A stretch of DNA of 64,000 bases from the NCBI RefSeq assembly GCF_963259705.1, contig NC_081841.1, forward strand, positions 29,105,358 through 29,169,357. Direction: 5' to 3'. The notes under the pieces were generated by a model. That model was not told the DNA's origin, ran no database searches, and saw nothing but the letters and a program-made list of their open reading frames with translations. How positions within the stretch are numbered: position 1 is the stretch's first letter; the number at the start of each line of letters is the position of its first letter. The DNA is from Myotis daubentonii (taxonomy: Eukaryota; Chordata; Mammalia; Chiroptera; Vespertilionidae). Position numbers and translations under genes: made by a program. Positions 18,583 to 31,639 of this stretch are shown one piece after another.

Positions 18583-21571
18583 GTTATACCTGGTACTTTC
18601 CAGGGTCCTGCAGGGAAAGTAGGCGTTTTCTTCTCACACTCCCTGCTCACTCCCTTCTGTAGGCACATAGGTTTTAGCTTCCTCTGACCTCCTTAGTTAG
18701 TGGCTTCTTCCGTTTATTTTCATTTTCCAAAAATGTGTTGACCTCTCTTATAAGCAGTTGTCTTCTCCCTGGGTCTTCTCCTTGAAGTTTTAGATATTTT
18801 TATTACTTTACACTTTTGGAAGGTAATTAAAAGCATTTAATCAACTATATTGAATTGGAAGCCCCCTGTATTATTTTGTAATATAAAAATCAATATCGTT
18901 AAGGCATGGTTGAGAAAATGGATTTATGAAAAGGAAAGTCTAAAGACTTTTCAACTATTTCTCCACAGTCTCTAAATTTTAACATCTCAAAGCCGTATGT
19001 CTGGGCCCCACTATCACACTCTATTAAAAGTGACTTTCTATGCTTTAACATTACTATTTATATTTTCACATACAGTTGGTAAAAGAAAATAGCCCTGTGT
19101 AGAATGTCTCTGCATTGGCATAGAAACTCCTATCATGGCACTAATTCTTATATTGATTGTTGTCAACTTAATTTTATTGTTTTTACTCAGGTCCAAGAAA
19201 ACTTTATTTGTGCAAGGAATACATTTACAATTGTCCTTATTTTACTTTTGTTGTTGTTGTTTTGGAGAAAGTATCTTTAAAAATTGCTTTTGAACTCAGT
19301 TTCTAGATTTTTCCTAAGTCAGTATAATTCAAGATGAGGTATTTAATTGACTTTTGCTCTTTATATTTTGGAAATTTTCTTATATCTTTTCCCATACATT
19401 TTGGTAAATTGCAGAGATTTCCTCCTTCAGAAGTAGGAGGTAATCCAAGTAAATCGATAAAAATAATAAGTAAAATTGTGAAATAGTATACCATGTTAAA
19501 AGAGAAGTTATTCTTATTATGATCACTTAATTGTACACAAACGGGACACCATTAATTCTATTAATAACTGGAAATATTGCAATTTATTGAGTGATTCATC
19601 TTCTGTTATCTCCCTTGGCCTCTCCGCTCATTTTCTGCTCATGTTAGGAGTGAAATAATTACAATTAGTTCTGACCTCAGCAGCTTTCTTCTCTTCTTTA
19701 GTTCCAGTCTTTGCTTCGTACCATTTCTATTGTTTTCTATTCTCAGTTTATAAAAGCAATAGGGGGATAATTATATTTTAACACTCAGCATGCCTCTCAT
19801 AAAAAAATAAACACTGAATTTTATACATACAGTATACCATACTGACTGGGAAAAAGTCTAAGAAATAAAAATATAGAGGCACAAAGGCTTTGATGATCTT
19901 AAAACCAGTAGAATCATGGAATAGGACAGGTATTCTTCCAGTTAATGGAAGATTTTTAGTGGAACAGATACTATCTCATTTATTTTCTACTTGATTTAGA
20001 AAGAAAAAAAATGAAATATTTACATATTTCATACTTATATATATTTACTTAAAATAAAAATATGTGCTTCCTTTATGGGGTACTTCATTATAGCAATAAT
20101 GTACCTTGCTGTTTTAAAGTACATTTAAAAATATCTACATAATACCAATGCAATTTAGAATAACATTTGAAATATTAGTCAACAAATTGTTTGGCCTATG
20201 CTACGTCAAATAAAAAAGAACGTAATACTTTTATCAAATTGACTATCCCTACAAACAGAAGAAAACAGAAATGCTTAAATTAAATGAATGTTTTTGAATT
20301 AAGTTAATTTAACTTGTGCAGGTTTCTGTAATGGTCTCCTTAACTTTCTGCTTGAATCATTACAGCTATAACCATAAAATATACCTTTCTATCTTGTAGC
20401 CTGCCTAAGATGGTAGGAATAATTTTTATTTCTGGAAAAGGAAATGATAAGATTTAAAGTAACTTCGAGCAGTATTTCTTACAATTACACTCAATCCAAG
20501 TACCCTCTCTTGTTACATTGTGAAAGTCATTGCTGGGTCTCCAAATATTTTATCCATGGCTGTTTTATCCATGAGAAGTCTTTTCAGAAAAACAGCAAAC
20601 ACCTCAATTATTCCAACACAAGAAATATCATATAGTGAACTGATTACACAGTTGAGGGAAGAGCCGAGAAGCCAAATGGGAAATGACGAGACAATGCACA
20701 AATTAAGAACAGAAGGAAGCCACTGCGAGAAGGTCAAAGGGAGGATGTGCTATTGCAGCTTAGGGGCCAGTTCCCCCTGCACTTGTTTTATCAGAGGGCT
20801 GGTCTGATAAGAACAGGACTTGCTGAGGAGATGCTCTGCTGCCAGAGACAGCATGTTAGGCAGCGAAGCTTCTCCTTTCCTTCTCTTTACCAATATTCTG
20901 GTAAGGATGCCCATTGGCTGAACTTAGCCGGAAGCATTATGAGCTCCTAGGAAATGAAATCTATGGATCTCAGCCCCTTTGGAAGGGGAGGGTGAGGAGG
21001 AGTAAATTTTCCTGGCAATAGATCCAGGATCCAGCCCCTCCAATTACTGAGCATTAATTCTCACCTTTCTACCCACATTTACACTTCATACAACCTCCTC
21101 ACTGGCATAAGTGAGTCAGTTAAAAAAGAAATGAGTCAACTTCTCGTCATAAATTACAACATGCTGTCAATCTCTCTGATAAAAAGACCCCAACACATCT
21201 GCCTTTTAACCTCCTACTCCACATTTCTGATGGACAGCTCAAGTCACATGGTTAATCTTTAATAAGGCCCACTAGAGGCCAGAAGCTACTTCTAAAAGGC
21301 GAGCATTTATAACCCAAGGAAGCCAGGACTTTACTCCAGAATCTTAGCCTTATGCTTCTCTTTTTGTGGCTTGGCAAATGCTTCCTCTGGTTCTTTATTT
21401 ACTCCCAACACTTTCAGTATCATTGGTATCTGCTAGATCATAAAGGTTTCTTGAAAGACAACTGGCGCTGCCTTCTAGAGAGCCACCTCCTGTTCCAGGC
21501 TCACCTTGAAAGGAGCCACAAGCTTATTCAGTAAGTGAATTAGAGAAGCCCACAGAAGTGTGGAATGTATT
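18583..21571. other. Long repeat-poor AT-rich stretch
   Basis: Three kilobases with no recognised element or gene. Frames up to 95 residues near 20,520 and 74 near 20,513-20,737 overlap on opposite strands and show no domain. Could be intron or intergenic DNA. Confidence 0.4.
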
Positions 21572-23035
21572 GCCCATGAGCAGCAAAACATCATACTCCT
21601 CAGGCAAGGGAAACAAAAGAAAAAATAAACAAATGGGACTACATTAAACTAGTAAGTTTTTGTACAGTAAAGAAAACCATCAACAAAATGAAAAGACAAC
21701 CCACTGAATGGGAGAACATATTCATCAATGATAGATCTGATAAGAGGCTAATAACAAAATTTATAAAGAACTTATGCAACCCAGAACCACAAAAACAATC
21801 AAATTAAAAAATAGGCAAAGGGCATAAATAGACACTTCTCCAAAGAGGAAATACAGTCAATAGGCAAATAAAAAAGATCCTCAATGCCATTAGTCATCAG
21901 AGAAATGCAAATTGGAACCACCATGTCATATCACCTTACATCTGTCAGAATGCCTATCATCAATAAATCAACAAATGACAAGCGTTGGTGAGGGTGTAGA
22001 GAAAAGGGAACCCTCTGGTACATTTGGTGAGAGTGAAGATTGGTGCAGCTGTTGTGGAAAACACTATACTAGTAGAGTTTCCTCAAAAAATTAAAAATAG
22101 AATCTGCCTTATTACCCAGCAATTCCACTTCTGGAAATATATCTGAAGAAACTCAAAAGACGAATTCAAAAGAGTATATGCACACCTGTGTTTATTGGAT
22201 TGTTTCTGGATCTTGACTATTTGTAATAGCGAAGATCTAGAAACAATCCAAGTGTCCATCATTAGATCAGTAGATAAAAAAGCTGTAGTGCAGCCCAGTG
22301 GGCATGACTCAGTTCTTGGGCTTCGACCTATGAACCAGGGGGTCACGGTTTGATTCCCAGTCGGGGCACATGCCTGTGTTGCAGGCTTGATCCCTAGTGT
22401 GGGGCACGTAGGAGGCAGCAGATGGATGATTGACTCTTTCATCATTGATGTTTCTGTCTCTCTCCCTCTCCCTTCCTCTCTTAAATTAATAAAAATGTAT
22501 TTAAAAAAACTGTAGTACATTTACACAATAGAATACTAATCGGCAGTGAAAAAAAGAAGCAAATCTTACCTTTTGCCACAGCATGGATGGACCTGGAGAG
22601 TACTATGCTAAGTGAAATAAGCCAGTCAGAGAAAGACAAATACCATGTGGTTTCACTTACATGTGGAACTTAATGAACAAACAAAATAGAAACAGACTCA
22701 TAGATACAGAGAAAAGACTGACAACTGTCAGAGGGAAGTGGGGGAGGGGTCTCGGTGTTGGGGACTGGGTGAAACTGGTGATGGGATTAAGCAAAAATAT
22801 AAAAATACTCACAGACACAGACAACAGTATGTTGATTAACAGGGAAGATAGGAGAGGTTACAAGGAGGATAAATGGTGATGAAAGGAGACTTGACTTTGG
22901 GTGGTGAATACACAATACAATATACAGATGATGTATTAAAGAATTTTACACCCGAAGCCCATATAATTTTTTAACCAATGTAACCCTAATAAATTCAATA
23001 AATATATAATAAAAATATTTTAAAAAGAAGTGGCC
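21572..23035 (+). mobile_element. L1 3' end (ORF2 tail and 3' UTR)
   Basis: The 5'-truncated L1 starts at AACATCATACTCCTCAGGC. Translated fragments with several stops read as the C-terminal ORF2 tail (GKQKKKINKWDYIKL, RQPTEWENIF), so it is dead. The 3' UTR follows (GGTGAAACTGGTGATGGG) and an A-rich end near 22,980-23,035. Split by the Ves at 22290-22502. Confidence 0.85.
22290..22502 (+). mobile_element. Ves SINE inside L1
   Basis: GCATGACTCAGTTCTTGGGC head, GTTTGATTCCCAGTCGGGGC B-box region, CATCATTGATGTTTCTGTC and tail. The duplication AAAAAAGCTGTAGT (22276-22289) and AAAAAAACTGTAGT (22503-22516) sits in L1 sequence. Confidence 0.95.
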
Positions 23036-23439
23036 CACTTCTTTATGTTAGAGGCCAGTGCTTTCTTCTCAACATCCCTTGCTTGAGGTAGATACAGAGG
23101 ACTGCTTTGCAAGGAAACAAATACTACTCATATCAGGATCTACCTTCGCCACCTAGAAAGTCACAGCATATTTTATATTCAACCTTAATTACATATTCAA
23201 TATTTAATACATATTATTAAATTCAACAACTTGGAGTTATTGTGTGTGGGGCTGCAAGGAAGATTACTTAAAAGACAGAGAGCTAAACACACAATCCCTA
23301 ATGTCAAGAAAGTTACAAAACAAGCAGAGAGGCTGACACATGTATACACATAATTGGGGAAATATATAATTTAAAAGGTGCAAAATGCTGTGGGGACTTA
23401 AAAAACAAAATAAGAACATCTAATAATAATAGCAATGCC
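23036..23439. other. Unassigned DNA
   Basis: Nothing recognised. Confidence 0.35.
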
Positions 23440-23590
23440 AATAATTGTGTCTATAATAGCACTACCAATAATAACCACCACCTATAATTTTATCTGTTAT
23501 AATGTGCCAGGTATTTTGGTAACCACTATCTTGAAGTCCAGAATCTGCAACATTTCTCATAACCTTATATATTATATTGCAAATTGTAAT
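23440..23590 (-). mobile_element. MIR remnant, antisense
   Basis: ATAATGTGCCAGGTATTTTGG and CATTTCTCATAACCTTATAT fit the antisense MIR 3' half. Weak. Confidence 0.45.
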
Positions 23591-24559
23591 TGTTTGGTAT
23601 GGTAGAGGTGATGGAAGGGCAAAAATCTGACAAAGCTTTAGACAGAAGGGTATAATCAGGGAATAAGAGATTAGAAAGAATGCAGAAGTGCATACATCCC
23701 ATAAAATGCCTTTGCTTGGTTTGACTGAAGCAAGGAAGTGACAGAAGATGACATTGTGAAGCTTTGCAAAATATAGTTTTTAACTTAATTTAATCAGCTT
23801 TGGAAAACCACCAAATGATTTTGAGGTAGAGTCCTGACTGGACGAGAACTTTGTGTGTGTTTGTGTGGAAATGGGTTGTGTATAGAATAGATTAGGAAAG
23901 AAAACATTAGAGGCAATATGATCAATAACCAATGCCATACTGGAGCAGAGCAGTATTCTTTTCTGACATGTTTTTTGTGTGGTTTTTTTTGGTTCTGGAG
24001 ATAAATATATTTGGAATGGGTGACACTGCTTAAATATAAAAACATGTTGCTAACATCTCTGTGTTAATTTTGTGATATGTGATTTTAGTCAAGGCATATT
24101 AAAATTATTTTTAGTCTGATCCAAAGCTTAGGGTTAGATGGTTACATTAGTTTAACTGCTAGTGAAATAGTTCTAAAATGTCCTCAGTCAAGTCTCAAAC
24201 TGTTAAATAGTCCAGAAATTAAGCCCATGGTAACTACATCTTTATCTTTCATTATTCTAAAAATAAGGTTCATTTATTGCCTCCCCTCCTTTCTTATTCC
24301 TTTTCCATGTTGAATCTTGCTTACTTTCTTTTTGTACTTTTTGTTTTCTTTTGCTATTCTTATTTTTGGTTAATCAGAACTTCATGATTCTTAACGCTGG
24401 ATGTATTTGCTATCTTGTAGTTTTGACGCCAAGAAAAATTCAATGCCATCTGAAAATATGCAGATATTAATATAACATTTGTCAGTTTGGGGGCCATTTT
24501 ATGAGGTTACAATATAAGTCTATCTTTTTATTTTATGAAATAATAGTCATTTGATGCTT
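23591..24559. other. Unassigned AT-rich DNA
   Basis: No recognised repeat or coding signal. Confidence 0.35.
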
Positions 24560-25560
24560 ATTATATTACCAATTACATTGGACTACAAAGGTAAATAAGA
24601 AAATCTCTAAGGCAGAGAGTTATTACGTAGAGAAGGAGAGAGACACACTCATAAATCATTGTAACATGCCATAAATGTTATGATAAGGAATTAAGAAAAT
24701 GCTGAGGAATGTAGAGCTGGGAATACCAAACTCTCCCAGGAGATGCCAGCAAAGACTTCACAAAGGAGATGATCTCATCTTAAAACACAAAGATAAATTC
24801 ACGAAGCAGAAATGTAGGGTGGGCCATGCACAAGGGAAATAGGATGTGCAAATGTAGAAAGGTCCTGGGATAAAAAAAGGTGATGAAGAATTTTGGAAAT
24901 GGGAAAAAGTTTAGTGGGAATAGAACATAAAGACCCACTAAAGGATTGTCCTGAAGAGAGCCTAGAAGATGTGGCTAGATTGAAGAGGGTCTTACAGTTG
25001 GCCTTAAACTTAATCCTAATTGAAACAGAATTAATAAAAATTTGAAGAGTCGAGTACCATGATGTTTTTAAAGGAAGATAATTCTGGACTCCATTTGAAA
25101 ACTTAATTAGTATAAAAGATTAGTGAAAGTATACCAATTAGGAGGCCTTTGGAACAGATTAGGTAAAAAATTATGAGGATCATAAGGGAGATAGTTAAAA
25201 TGAGGGAGGGGGGTGAAAAAGAAGACATACATTGACAGAATTTCATCACCAACTTGGATATAAAGTGAACAAGGGAGTACTTTGCAGGCTGCTTCTGGCA
25301 TTTTTAGATTGAACAAGACTGTTTAGAGCTAGTGTTTTATCCAAGATAAAAGGGTAAACATAAATGTAGTATGGGTAGAAAAAGTGAACCTTGAGTGGGA
25401 CACATGCTTGCAAAGTTTGCATGAAGGAGATACACATTAAATAGTCAGTACTCTAACTCTAAGTCGAAGCAATATAGAGATTTTAGAGCTATCAGTGTCA
25501 TGATTGAAGCAGGAAACTGGATGTGAGCCCTGATGGAAAGCAATATTTGTCACTGGCTTA
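24560..25560 (-). mobile_element. L2 LINE remnant, antisense
   Basis: Order of blocks (GATGATCTCATCTTAAAAC, GGATGTGCAAATGTAGAAAGG, GTCTTACAGTTGGCC, GTGGGACACATGC) follows antisense L2. Heavily diverged. Confidence 0.55.
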
Positions 25561-26179
25561 CATTATTTCGTTTCATAGTTAGTACCAAATTTATGATTAA
25601 AATTCTTCCCAAATACCTTGGCAGCTTTATAAAAAATTAACCATTAGTAGTAACATTAGTAAATCATTTCTGAAAGTTTAAATAAATTATTTCACTGGGT
25701 TTTCTTCAATTACAGACAATCTTCCTCAAAGGTTTCTAGGACATGATTTCCCCTTACAGTACCATTATAGCCTCTCTTCTGAATGAAATTTCCTGCTTAT
25801 GCATTTAGTTATGATACCCTCGATTCCCTCAATTTCCACTTTCAACAAGCTTCCTACAATCACTTTGAAACCTCCAGTTTATAATTTGAAATGTTCTATG
25901 AAATTCTTTCTTATGCATGGTTTACAGAAAAAGATTTGTCTTTCAAAGTGGACTTTTTCTAGGTAGTAATTTTATGCTTTACAGTAATGCACACCCATAG
26001 TCTAACCTGATTCCTCTTAGAACAATGGTATACACAATGCAGTTGGCTTGAATGAAGGGTTCTGACCATGACACTGAACAATCTTAAAGTAACAAGCTCA
26101 TGTGGGGATTGTAAACATCACTTTAGTTTTATCAGTGTCTTCCTCCCAACAACTGAGTTTATACATGTCAGTTTATTCA
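25561..26179. other. Unassigned AT-rich DNA
   Basis: No recognised repeat or coding signal. Confidence 0.35.
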
Positions 26180-26310
26180 GTAATGTACTGATTAAGAACC
26201 ACTGACTGGAGGTTGAATTCTGACTCCATCACTTATTACTTATGTGATTTGGGCAAGTCATTTATTCAGTCTCTCTAAGCAGGACTTTACTACATGCAAG
26301 TGTGGGCATT
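26180..26310 (+). mobile_element. MIR SINE remnant
   Basis: GAATTCTGACTCCATCACTT then TATGTGATTTGGGCAAGTCA and TTCAGTCTCTCTAAGC is the MIR core in order. Confidence 0.75.
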
Positions 26311-26559
26311 ATGTGAGACATCCATACAAGGTGACATTTTCTTTAGAAGTTATTTAATTTAGTTATTTTGAAGTAATGAGATTGATTTTGAAGCCTACTT
26401 TTTTCTTTTTCTTATTAATTTCTAATTTAATTCCACTGTGAGTTTGTTTTATATTCTTCCATATTATGATTTTTAGTAAATATCTCATGTGTATCTGAAA
26501 AAGAATATGCATTCTGTTAATTTGGGGTTCAAGGTTTTACATTTGTCTCTTAGGTTAAA

Positions 26560-27060
26560 TGATATGTTTCAGACCAGAAACATATATTTATTGAGGTGAA
26601 AGTCACATAACATATAATTAACCATTTTAAAGTGTACAATTCAGTTGCATTAGTGCATTCACAATGTTGTGTAATTACCACCTCTCTCTATTTTTAAAAC
26701 CTTTTCAGTGCTCCAGAAGAATACCCTGTACCTATTAATTGTTCACTTTTCATTCCTAACTTCCCTCATCGCCTGATAAATACCAATCTTTCTGTCTCCA
26801 TGAGTTTGCCTATTCTGGACACATCATACAAATGGAAGCATACAAAATGTGACCTTTTGTGTCTTGCTTCTCTCACTTGGTATAATGTTTTCTAGGTTCA
26901 CCCAAATGGGAACATCATCAGTACTTTATTTTCTTATGACTGAATCATATTTCATTTGCATATATACTACAACTTTTTATTTATTCATTTATTCACCAAT
27001 GAGTGTTTTAATTAGTTCTCCCTTTTGGTGATTATGAATAATGCTGCTCAAAATATATAT
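26560..27060 (-). mobile_element. L1 3' end, antisense, old subfamily
   Basis: TTAACCATTTTAAAGTGTAC, TTGCCTATTCTGGACA, CTTTTGTGTCTTGCTTC and GATTATGAATAATGCTGCT in this order are the reverse complement of an old mammalian L1 ORF2 tail and 3' UTR. No intact frame. Confidence 0.85.
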
Positions 27061-28430
27061 GGATAGTGTTGAACAAATATGAGTAGAGAAATTATAAAAA
27101 GGACCAAACAGAAATTCTGGAGGTGAAAAGTACAATAGAAGAAAAATTTACTGAAGGAGTTCAGTGGCAGATTTGAACAGGCAGAAGATCAAATCAGTGA
27201 GTGTAAAGACAGGGCAATTGAATTTATCCAGCCTGTGGAGCAGAAAGAAAAAAGAATAAAGAACAATGAACAGAGCCTGAAGGACCTGTGGGACATCATC
27301 AAGTGTGCAAGCATATGCATCATAAAAGTTACAGAAGAAGAAGATAAAAAGATGCAAAAAAAATATGTAATTGATAGTGGCCATAATTTTCCCAAATTTG
27401 AGGAATGATAAGAATATATACATCTAAGAAATTCAGTGAAATCTAAGCATAATAAACTCAAGGAAAGCCACACTGCAACATGTTATAGTAAATTGTGGAA
27501 AGACAAAGAAAATCTTAAAAGCAGCAAGAGAGAAGTGACTCATATCATATAAGGAATCCTCAATAAAATTTGGTGAATTTTAAAAAATTTTTACAAATGT
27601 GGTAGCCAGAAGGCAGTGGGATGTCCTAGAAGAAAAAAAAAAAGTCAACCAATAATTCTGTATCTACAAGACTATCCTTCAAGAATAAGGAGAAATTAAG
27701 ACATTTCCAGATAAAGAAAACCTAGAGGAGCCCTACAAGAAATGCTAAAGGCAGTTCATCAACTGAAATAAAAGAACACTAGACAGTAACTTGAAACCAC
27801 CTGAAAAAATAAAAGACATTGGTAAAAGTAATTACACAGGTAAATAGAAAAGCCTGTATTGTTGTACTTTTGTTTAGTAACTCCCTTTTTAAAAATATAT
27901 ATTTTTTTATTGATTTCAGATAGGAAGGGAGAGGAAAAGATAGAAACATCAATGATGATGGAGAATAATTGATTGGCTGCCTCCCACATGCCCGCTATGT
28001 GCCCTGATCTGGAATCCATAGGTCAAAGCTCAAGCACTGAGCCATGCTGGCTGGGCTGTAACTCCTTTTTATTCTGTATAATTCAAAAGGTAAATGCATA
28101 AAACAATAATTATAAATCTATTTTAATGGGCACACTATGTGCAAAAATGTAATCTGTGACAATAATAATATAAGGGGGGAGAGTCTAAGATGTATGAGTT
28201 GATGGTTTATATTCTGTTATAGCTAAGTTTGTATTATAAAACTGTGCTGTTATGTTTAAAATGATAATCATAATATGCAAAGTAAAGAAATATTATAAAA
28301 CATACAGAAAATAAAAGAAGACTAAAATGGTGCACTATAAAAAAAGGAGGAGCTGAGGAACAAAAATACATAAAATATAAGGAAAAAAATAGCTAAAAGG
28401 AAGAAGTAAATTTTTCCTTTGCAATTATTT
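27061..28430 (+). mobile_element. HAL1-like (half-L1) remnant
   Basis: Sense ORF1-like sequence (ACCAAACAGAAATTCTGGAG, CCTGAAGGACCTGTGGGACA, AAGCAGCAAGAGAGAAGTGA) passes into a 3' UTR (AATGGGCACACTATGTGC, AAGGGGGGAGAG) with no ORF2 between, as in HAL1. Frameshifts and stops throughout. Split by a Ves at 27891-28057. Confidence 0.75.
27891..28057 (-). mobile_element. Ves SINE, antisense, inside HAL1
   Basis: TTTATTGATTTCAGATAGGA, GCTGCCTCCCACATGCC, GCACTGAGCCATGCTGGC. The duplication GTAACTCCCTTTTT (27877-27890) and GTAACTCCTTTTT (28058-28070) flanks it. Slightly shortened in the middle. Confidence 0.92.
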
Positions 28431-28434
28431 TAAG

Positions 28435-28640
28435 CTAGGGGCCTGATGCACGAAATTTGTGCAAGAGTAGGCCTTCCTTCCCCCGGCTGCTGGCACCAGC
28501 TTCCCTCTGGCACCTGGGACCTGGGCTTGCCTCTCTCCAGCTGCCAGCAGGCACCCAGGACCCAGGTTTCCCTCACAGCCCCAGCTTCATCCAGAAGGAC
28601 ATCTGGTCTAATTAGCATATTATGCTTTTATTATTATAGT
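28435..28640 (-). mobile_element. Short HeliBat-type Helitron
   Basis: CTAG at 28435 with hairpin GATGCACGAAATTTGTGCA. The other end ATGCTTTTATTATTATA matches the start of 15571-16069. Only about 206 bp, the shortest complete copy here. Confidence 0.8.
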
Positions 28641-28699
28641 AGTAGATGCTGATTGATTAAACTCTTCAATTAAAAGTCAGAGATTGGCAGAATAAATTT

Positions 28700-28950
28700 T
28701 TGAAAACATGACCCATTTCACTTGGCATGATATTCTGACTATCCACCTGTGTTGTCACAAATGGTAAAACTTTATCTTTTTTATGGCTGAGTAGTATTCC
28801 ATTTTATATATGTACCATATCTTCTTTATCCAATCATTGGTTCAAGGACACTTAGGTTGTTTCTATGTCTTGGCTATTGTTAATAATGCTGCAATAAATA
28901 AAGGAGTACATATATCTTTATGAATAAGTGTTTTTAATTTTTGGTTGTAT
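28700..28950 (-). mobile_element. L1 fragment, antisense
   Basis: TTTTATGGCTGAGTAGTATT, CATTGGTTCAAGGACACTTA and TTGTTAATAATGCTGCAATA are antisense L1 ORF2-tail sequence. Confidence 0.75.
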
Positions 28951-29221
28951 ATCTTATTTATATACATCATTTTACTTAAAGATATGTTTCTACAGTTAAA
29001 GTATATTTCTTATAAACGGTATGTAGTAGGGTTTTATTTATTTTTTAATTTAGTATGACAATCTGTACTTGTTGGTTGGGATATTTGGGCCTTGTATATT
29101 TAATTATTGAGATGATTGGCTTTAGGTATATCATATTGTTTTCTATTTTTTCCATATATTAATTTAGCTCTATTCTTTCGTTAGTGTGATTATTTTATAA
29201 TATCCTGTTTTATTTTCTCTA

Positions 29222-29880
29222 CTAGAGGCCCAGTGCACAAAATTCGTGCACTGGGGGTGTGTGTGTGTCCCTCAGCCAGTCTGCACCCTCTCCAATCTGA
29301 AACCCCTTGAGGGATGTCTGACTGCCTGGTTAGGCCTGATTCCAGGGATCAGGCTTAAACAGGCAGTCGGACTTCCCTCTCACAATATAGGACTGCTGGC
29401 TCCCAACTGCTCACCTGCCTGCCTGCCTGATTGCCCTTAACCACTTCTGCCTGCCAGTCTGATCACCCCCTAACCACTCCCCTGCCAGCCTGATTGACAT
29501 CTAACTGCTCCACTGCTGTCCCAATCACCCCAAATGCCATCCCCTGCCGGCCCGGTCACCCCCAACTGCCCTCCCCTGCTGGCCTGGTCCCCCCACAACT
29601 CCCCTCCCCTGCAGGCCAGGTTGCCCCCAACTGCCCTCCCCTACAGACCTGGTTGCTCCAACTGCCCTCCCCTGCTGGCCTGGTCTCCCCACAACTCCCT
29701 TCCCCTGCAGGCCAGGTTTCCCCCAACTGTACTCCCCTACAGACCTGGTTGTTCCAACTGCCCTCATCTGCTGGCCATCTTGTGGCCACATTGGGGCATC
29801 CATCTTTGACCACATGGGGGTGGCCATCTTTTGTGTTTGAGTCATCATCAATTTGCATTATACCTCTTTATTATATAGGA
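29222..29880 (-). mobile_element. HeliBat-type Helitron with tandem interior
   Basis: CTAG at 29222, hairpin GTGCACAAAATTCGTGCAC, then a short GT run. The other end reads CCTCTTTATTATATAGGA followed by T. The interior holds a CTGCCGGTTTAGG-like palindrome and repeats of CCCCAACTGCCCTCCCCTGC (unit about 28-60 bp). Frames of 91-132 residues on both strands are repeat artefacts. Confidence 0.92.
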
Positions 29881-29904
29881 TTGTTTTTTTAGATATACTT
29901 TTTT

Positions 29905-30099
29905 TGTATTACTTTTTATAAATATATTTTTATTGATTTCAGAGAGGAAGGGAAAGAGAAAATTATTGATTGGCTGCCTCCTGCATGCCCCCTGCTGAGG
30001 ATTGAGCCCACGACCCAGGCATGTGCCTTGACTGGAATCAAACCCTGGACCCTTCAATCTGCAGGCCAAAGCAGTATTCACTGAGCCAAACTGACTAGG
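29905..30099 (-). mobile_element. Ves SINE, antisense
   Basis: TTTTATTGATTTCAGAGAGG, GGCTGCCTCCTGCATGCCC, CACTGAGCCAAACTGACTAG. The duplication around GATATACTT (about 29892-29900 and 30100-30108) flanks it. Confidence 0.9.
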
Positions 30100-30779
30100 G
30101 ATATACTTAAATTTTTTTTTTTAAGTTTTCAAATTGTTAGGCTAAGGTTTACAGTAAGTGTTCTTTTCACTACTTACCTTGAATTAATATTTTAACATTT
30201 TTATTTAAGGTAAGAACTTTAAAACAGAATAGTTCCAATCATTTACTTGTGTCATTTTTCTGTGTTAGTCTTGTCACATATTTTACATCTGCATATGTTT
30301 GCTGTGAGTTTTCATCAGGAATTGGTATTAGATTTTGTCAAAATCTCTTTATGAATCTTTTGAAATGATTCTATAGATTTTCTACTTAATTTTAATTATA
30401 ATTGTGTATTAGATAAGAAATTAACTTTGCATTACTAGATTACAGAAAGTTATGGTATCATACACTTTTTATATTTATTGTTCACCACCTCAAATCAAGT
30501 TTTGAACATGTACATGTAAATATACTGTTATCTTAGGCTTGGTTTTCTGATGCAATTATTAGACTTTATTTTGTGTGTGTGTGTGTGTGTTTGGGGGGGA
30601 TGAAACCAAGGGCAACCAGGATGAGAAAAAATAAATAAGATTGTATGCAAATGAGCAAGAGACCATGAGGTAAAGTTTGTGGCTGCTGTAGACAGGAGAT
30701 GAGTAGCACTGAGAAAATTAGAGTAAGTGAGCTTTGTGTCAGATCTACACTGACTGTGTCCAAGCTATACGTACTGACA
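30100..30779. other. Unassigned DNA with a TG run
   Basis: A (TG)n tract near 30,571-30,590. Otherwise nothing recognised. Confidence 0.35.
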
Positions 30780-31389
30780 TCCTATATAATAAAAGCCCTA
30801 AGGGCGTAACAACCATAACTGCCACCAGGGGCCAGCCACTCAACCCAGGAGGTGGGGGAGGGGGCTGCAGTGAGGCCTGAAGGCGCATGCTATGGCCCAG
30901 GGATCCCAGGAACCTCAAGCCCAGAGCTTGCTTTCCAATAAAAAAATAAATTGAAAAAAAAAATGGCTGACACTGCCACCCTGGGAAGAACGGCTCCAGG
31001 AGGGAAAGACCACCCCAGGCTATACCTGGCCTGGCTGACATGCCATGGGCTTTCAGGGACTCAGGCAAGCGGAGGATGGTGGTGCTGCTGAGAGGGCTGG
31101 GACGAGGCTCAGGCAGCTGCAGTGGCTGCAAGGGCCAAGGTTCAGGCAGCTGTGGCGACCGGCAGTGGCAGCAGCAGCAGCAGTGTGATGAGGGAGTCAC
31201 CCTCCCCTGATCAGCTGGTCGCCTCCCACAGAGGGAGGTCAGGCTGCAGCTTAGGCCTGCTCCCCACAGAGAGTGGGCCTAAGCTGTCAGTAGGACAATC
31301 CCTGAGGGCTCCCAGACTGTGAGAGAGGGCAGGCTGGGCTGAGGGACCTACCTCTTCAGTGCACAAATTTTCATGCACTGGGCCTCTAG
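30780..31389 (+). mobile_element. HeliBat-type Helitron with internal poly(A)
   Basis: A textbook 5' end TCCTATATAATAAAAGCCCT after A, and a hairpin GTGCACAAATTTTCATGCAC with CTAG (31386-31389) before T. At 30,941-30,965 it holds AATAAA followed by A-rich sequence, after a GC-rich segment, resembling the end of a polyadenylated transcript. CAG/GCA repeats near 31,160 give a serine-rich frame. No Rep/helicase. Confidence 0.92.
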
Positions 31390-31639
31390 TATAATTATAA
31401 ACTTAGAAAATCATTGGGAAAAATGATTAACCTCTGAGAAGAATATGTAATGAGCATAAGAGGGAAATTTTACTGCTTACCATGACTTTAGTAGAGATAT
31501 CATGGGTAATTTTTACATTCTTGTGTTAGAAAAATTAAAAAGGATTGTTAGACTAAATAATTTTATAGATATATCATGAAATTCCTTGTTGCCTTTAAAA
31601 TGTAACTTGAAAAAAGATTACTTATATGAAAAATAATGT

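Noticed and set aside
21572..23035. Possible active L1
   Set aside because: Severely 5'-truncated, several stops in the ORF2 tail, and split by a Ves SINE.
29494..29892. 132-residue proline-rich frame with near repeats
   Set aside because: Direct translation of the Helitron minisatellite. The opposite strand is open too.
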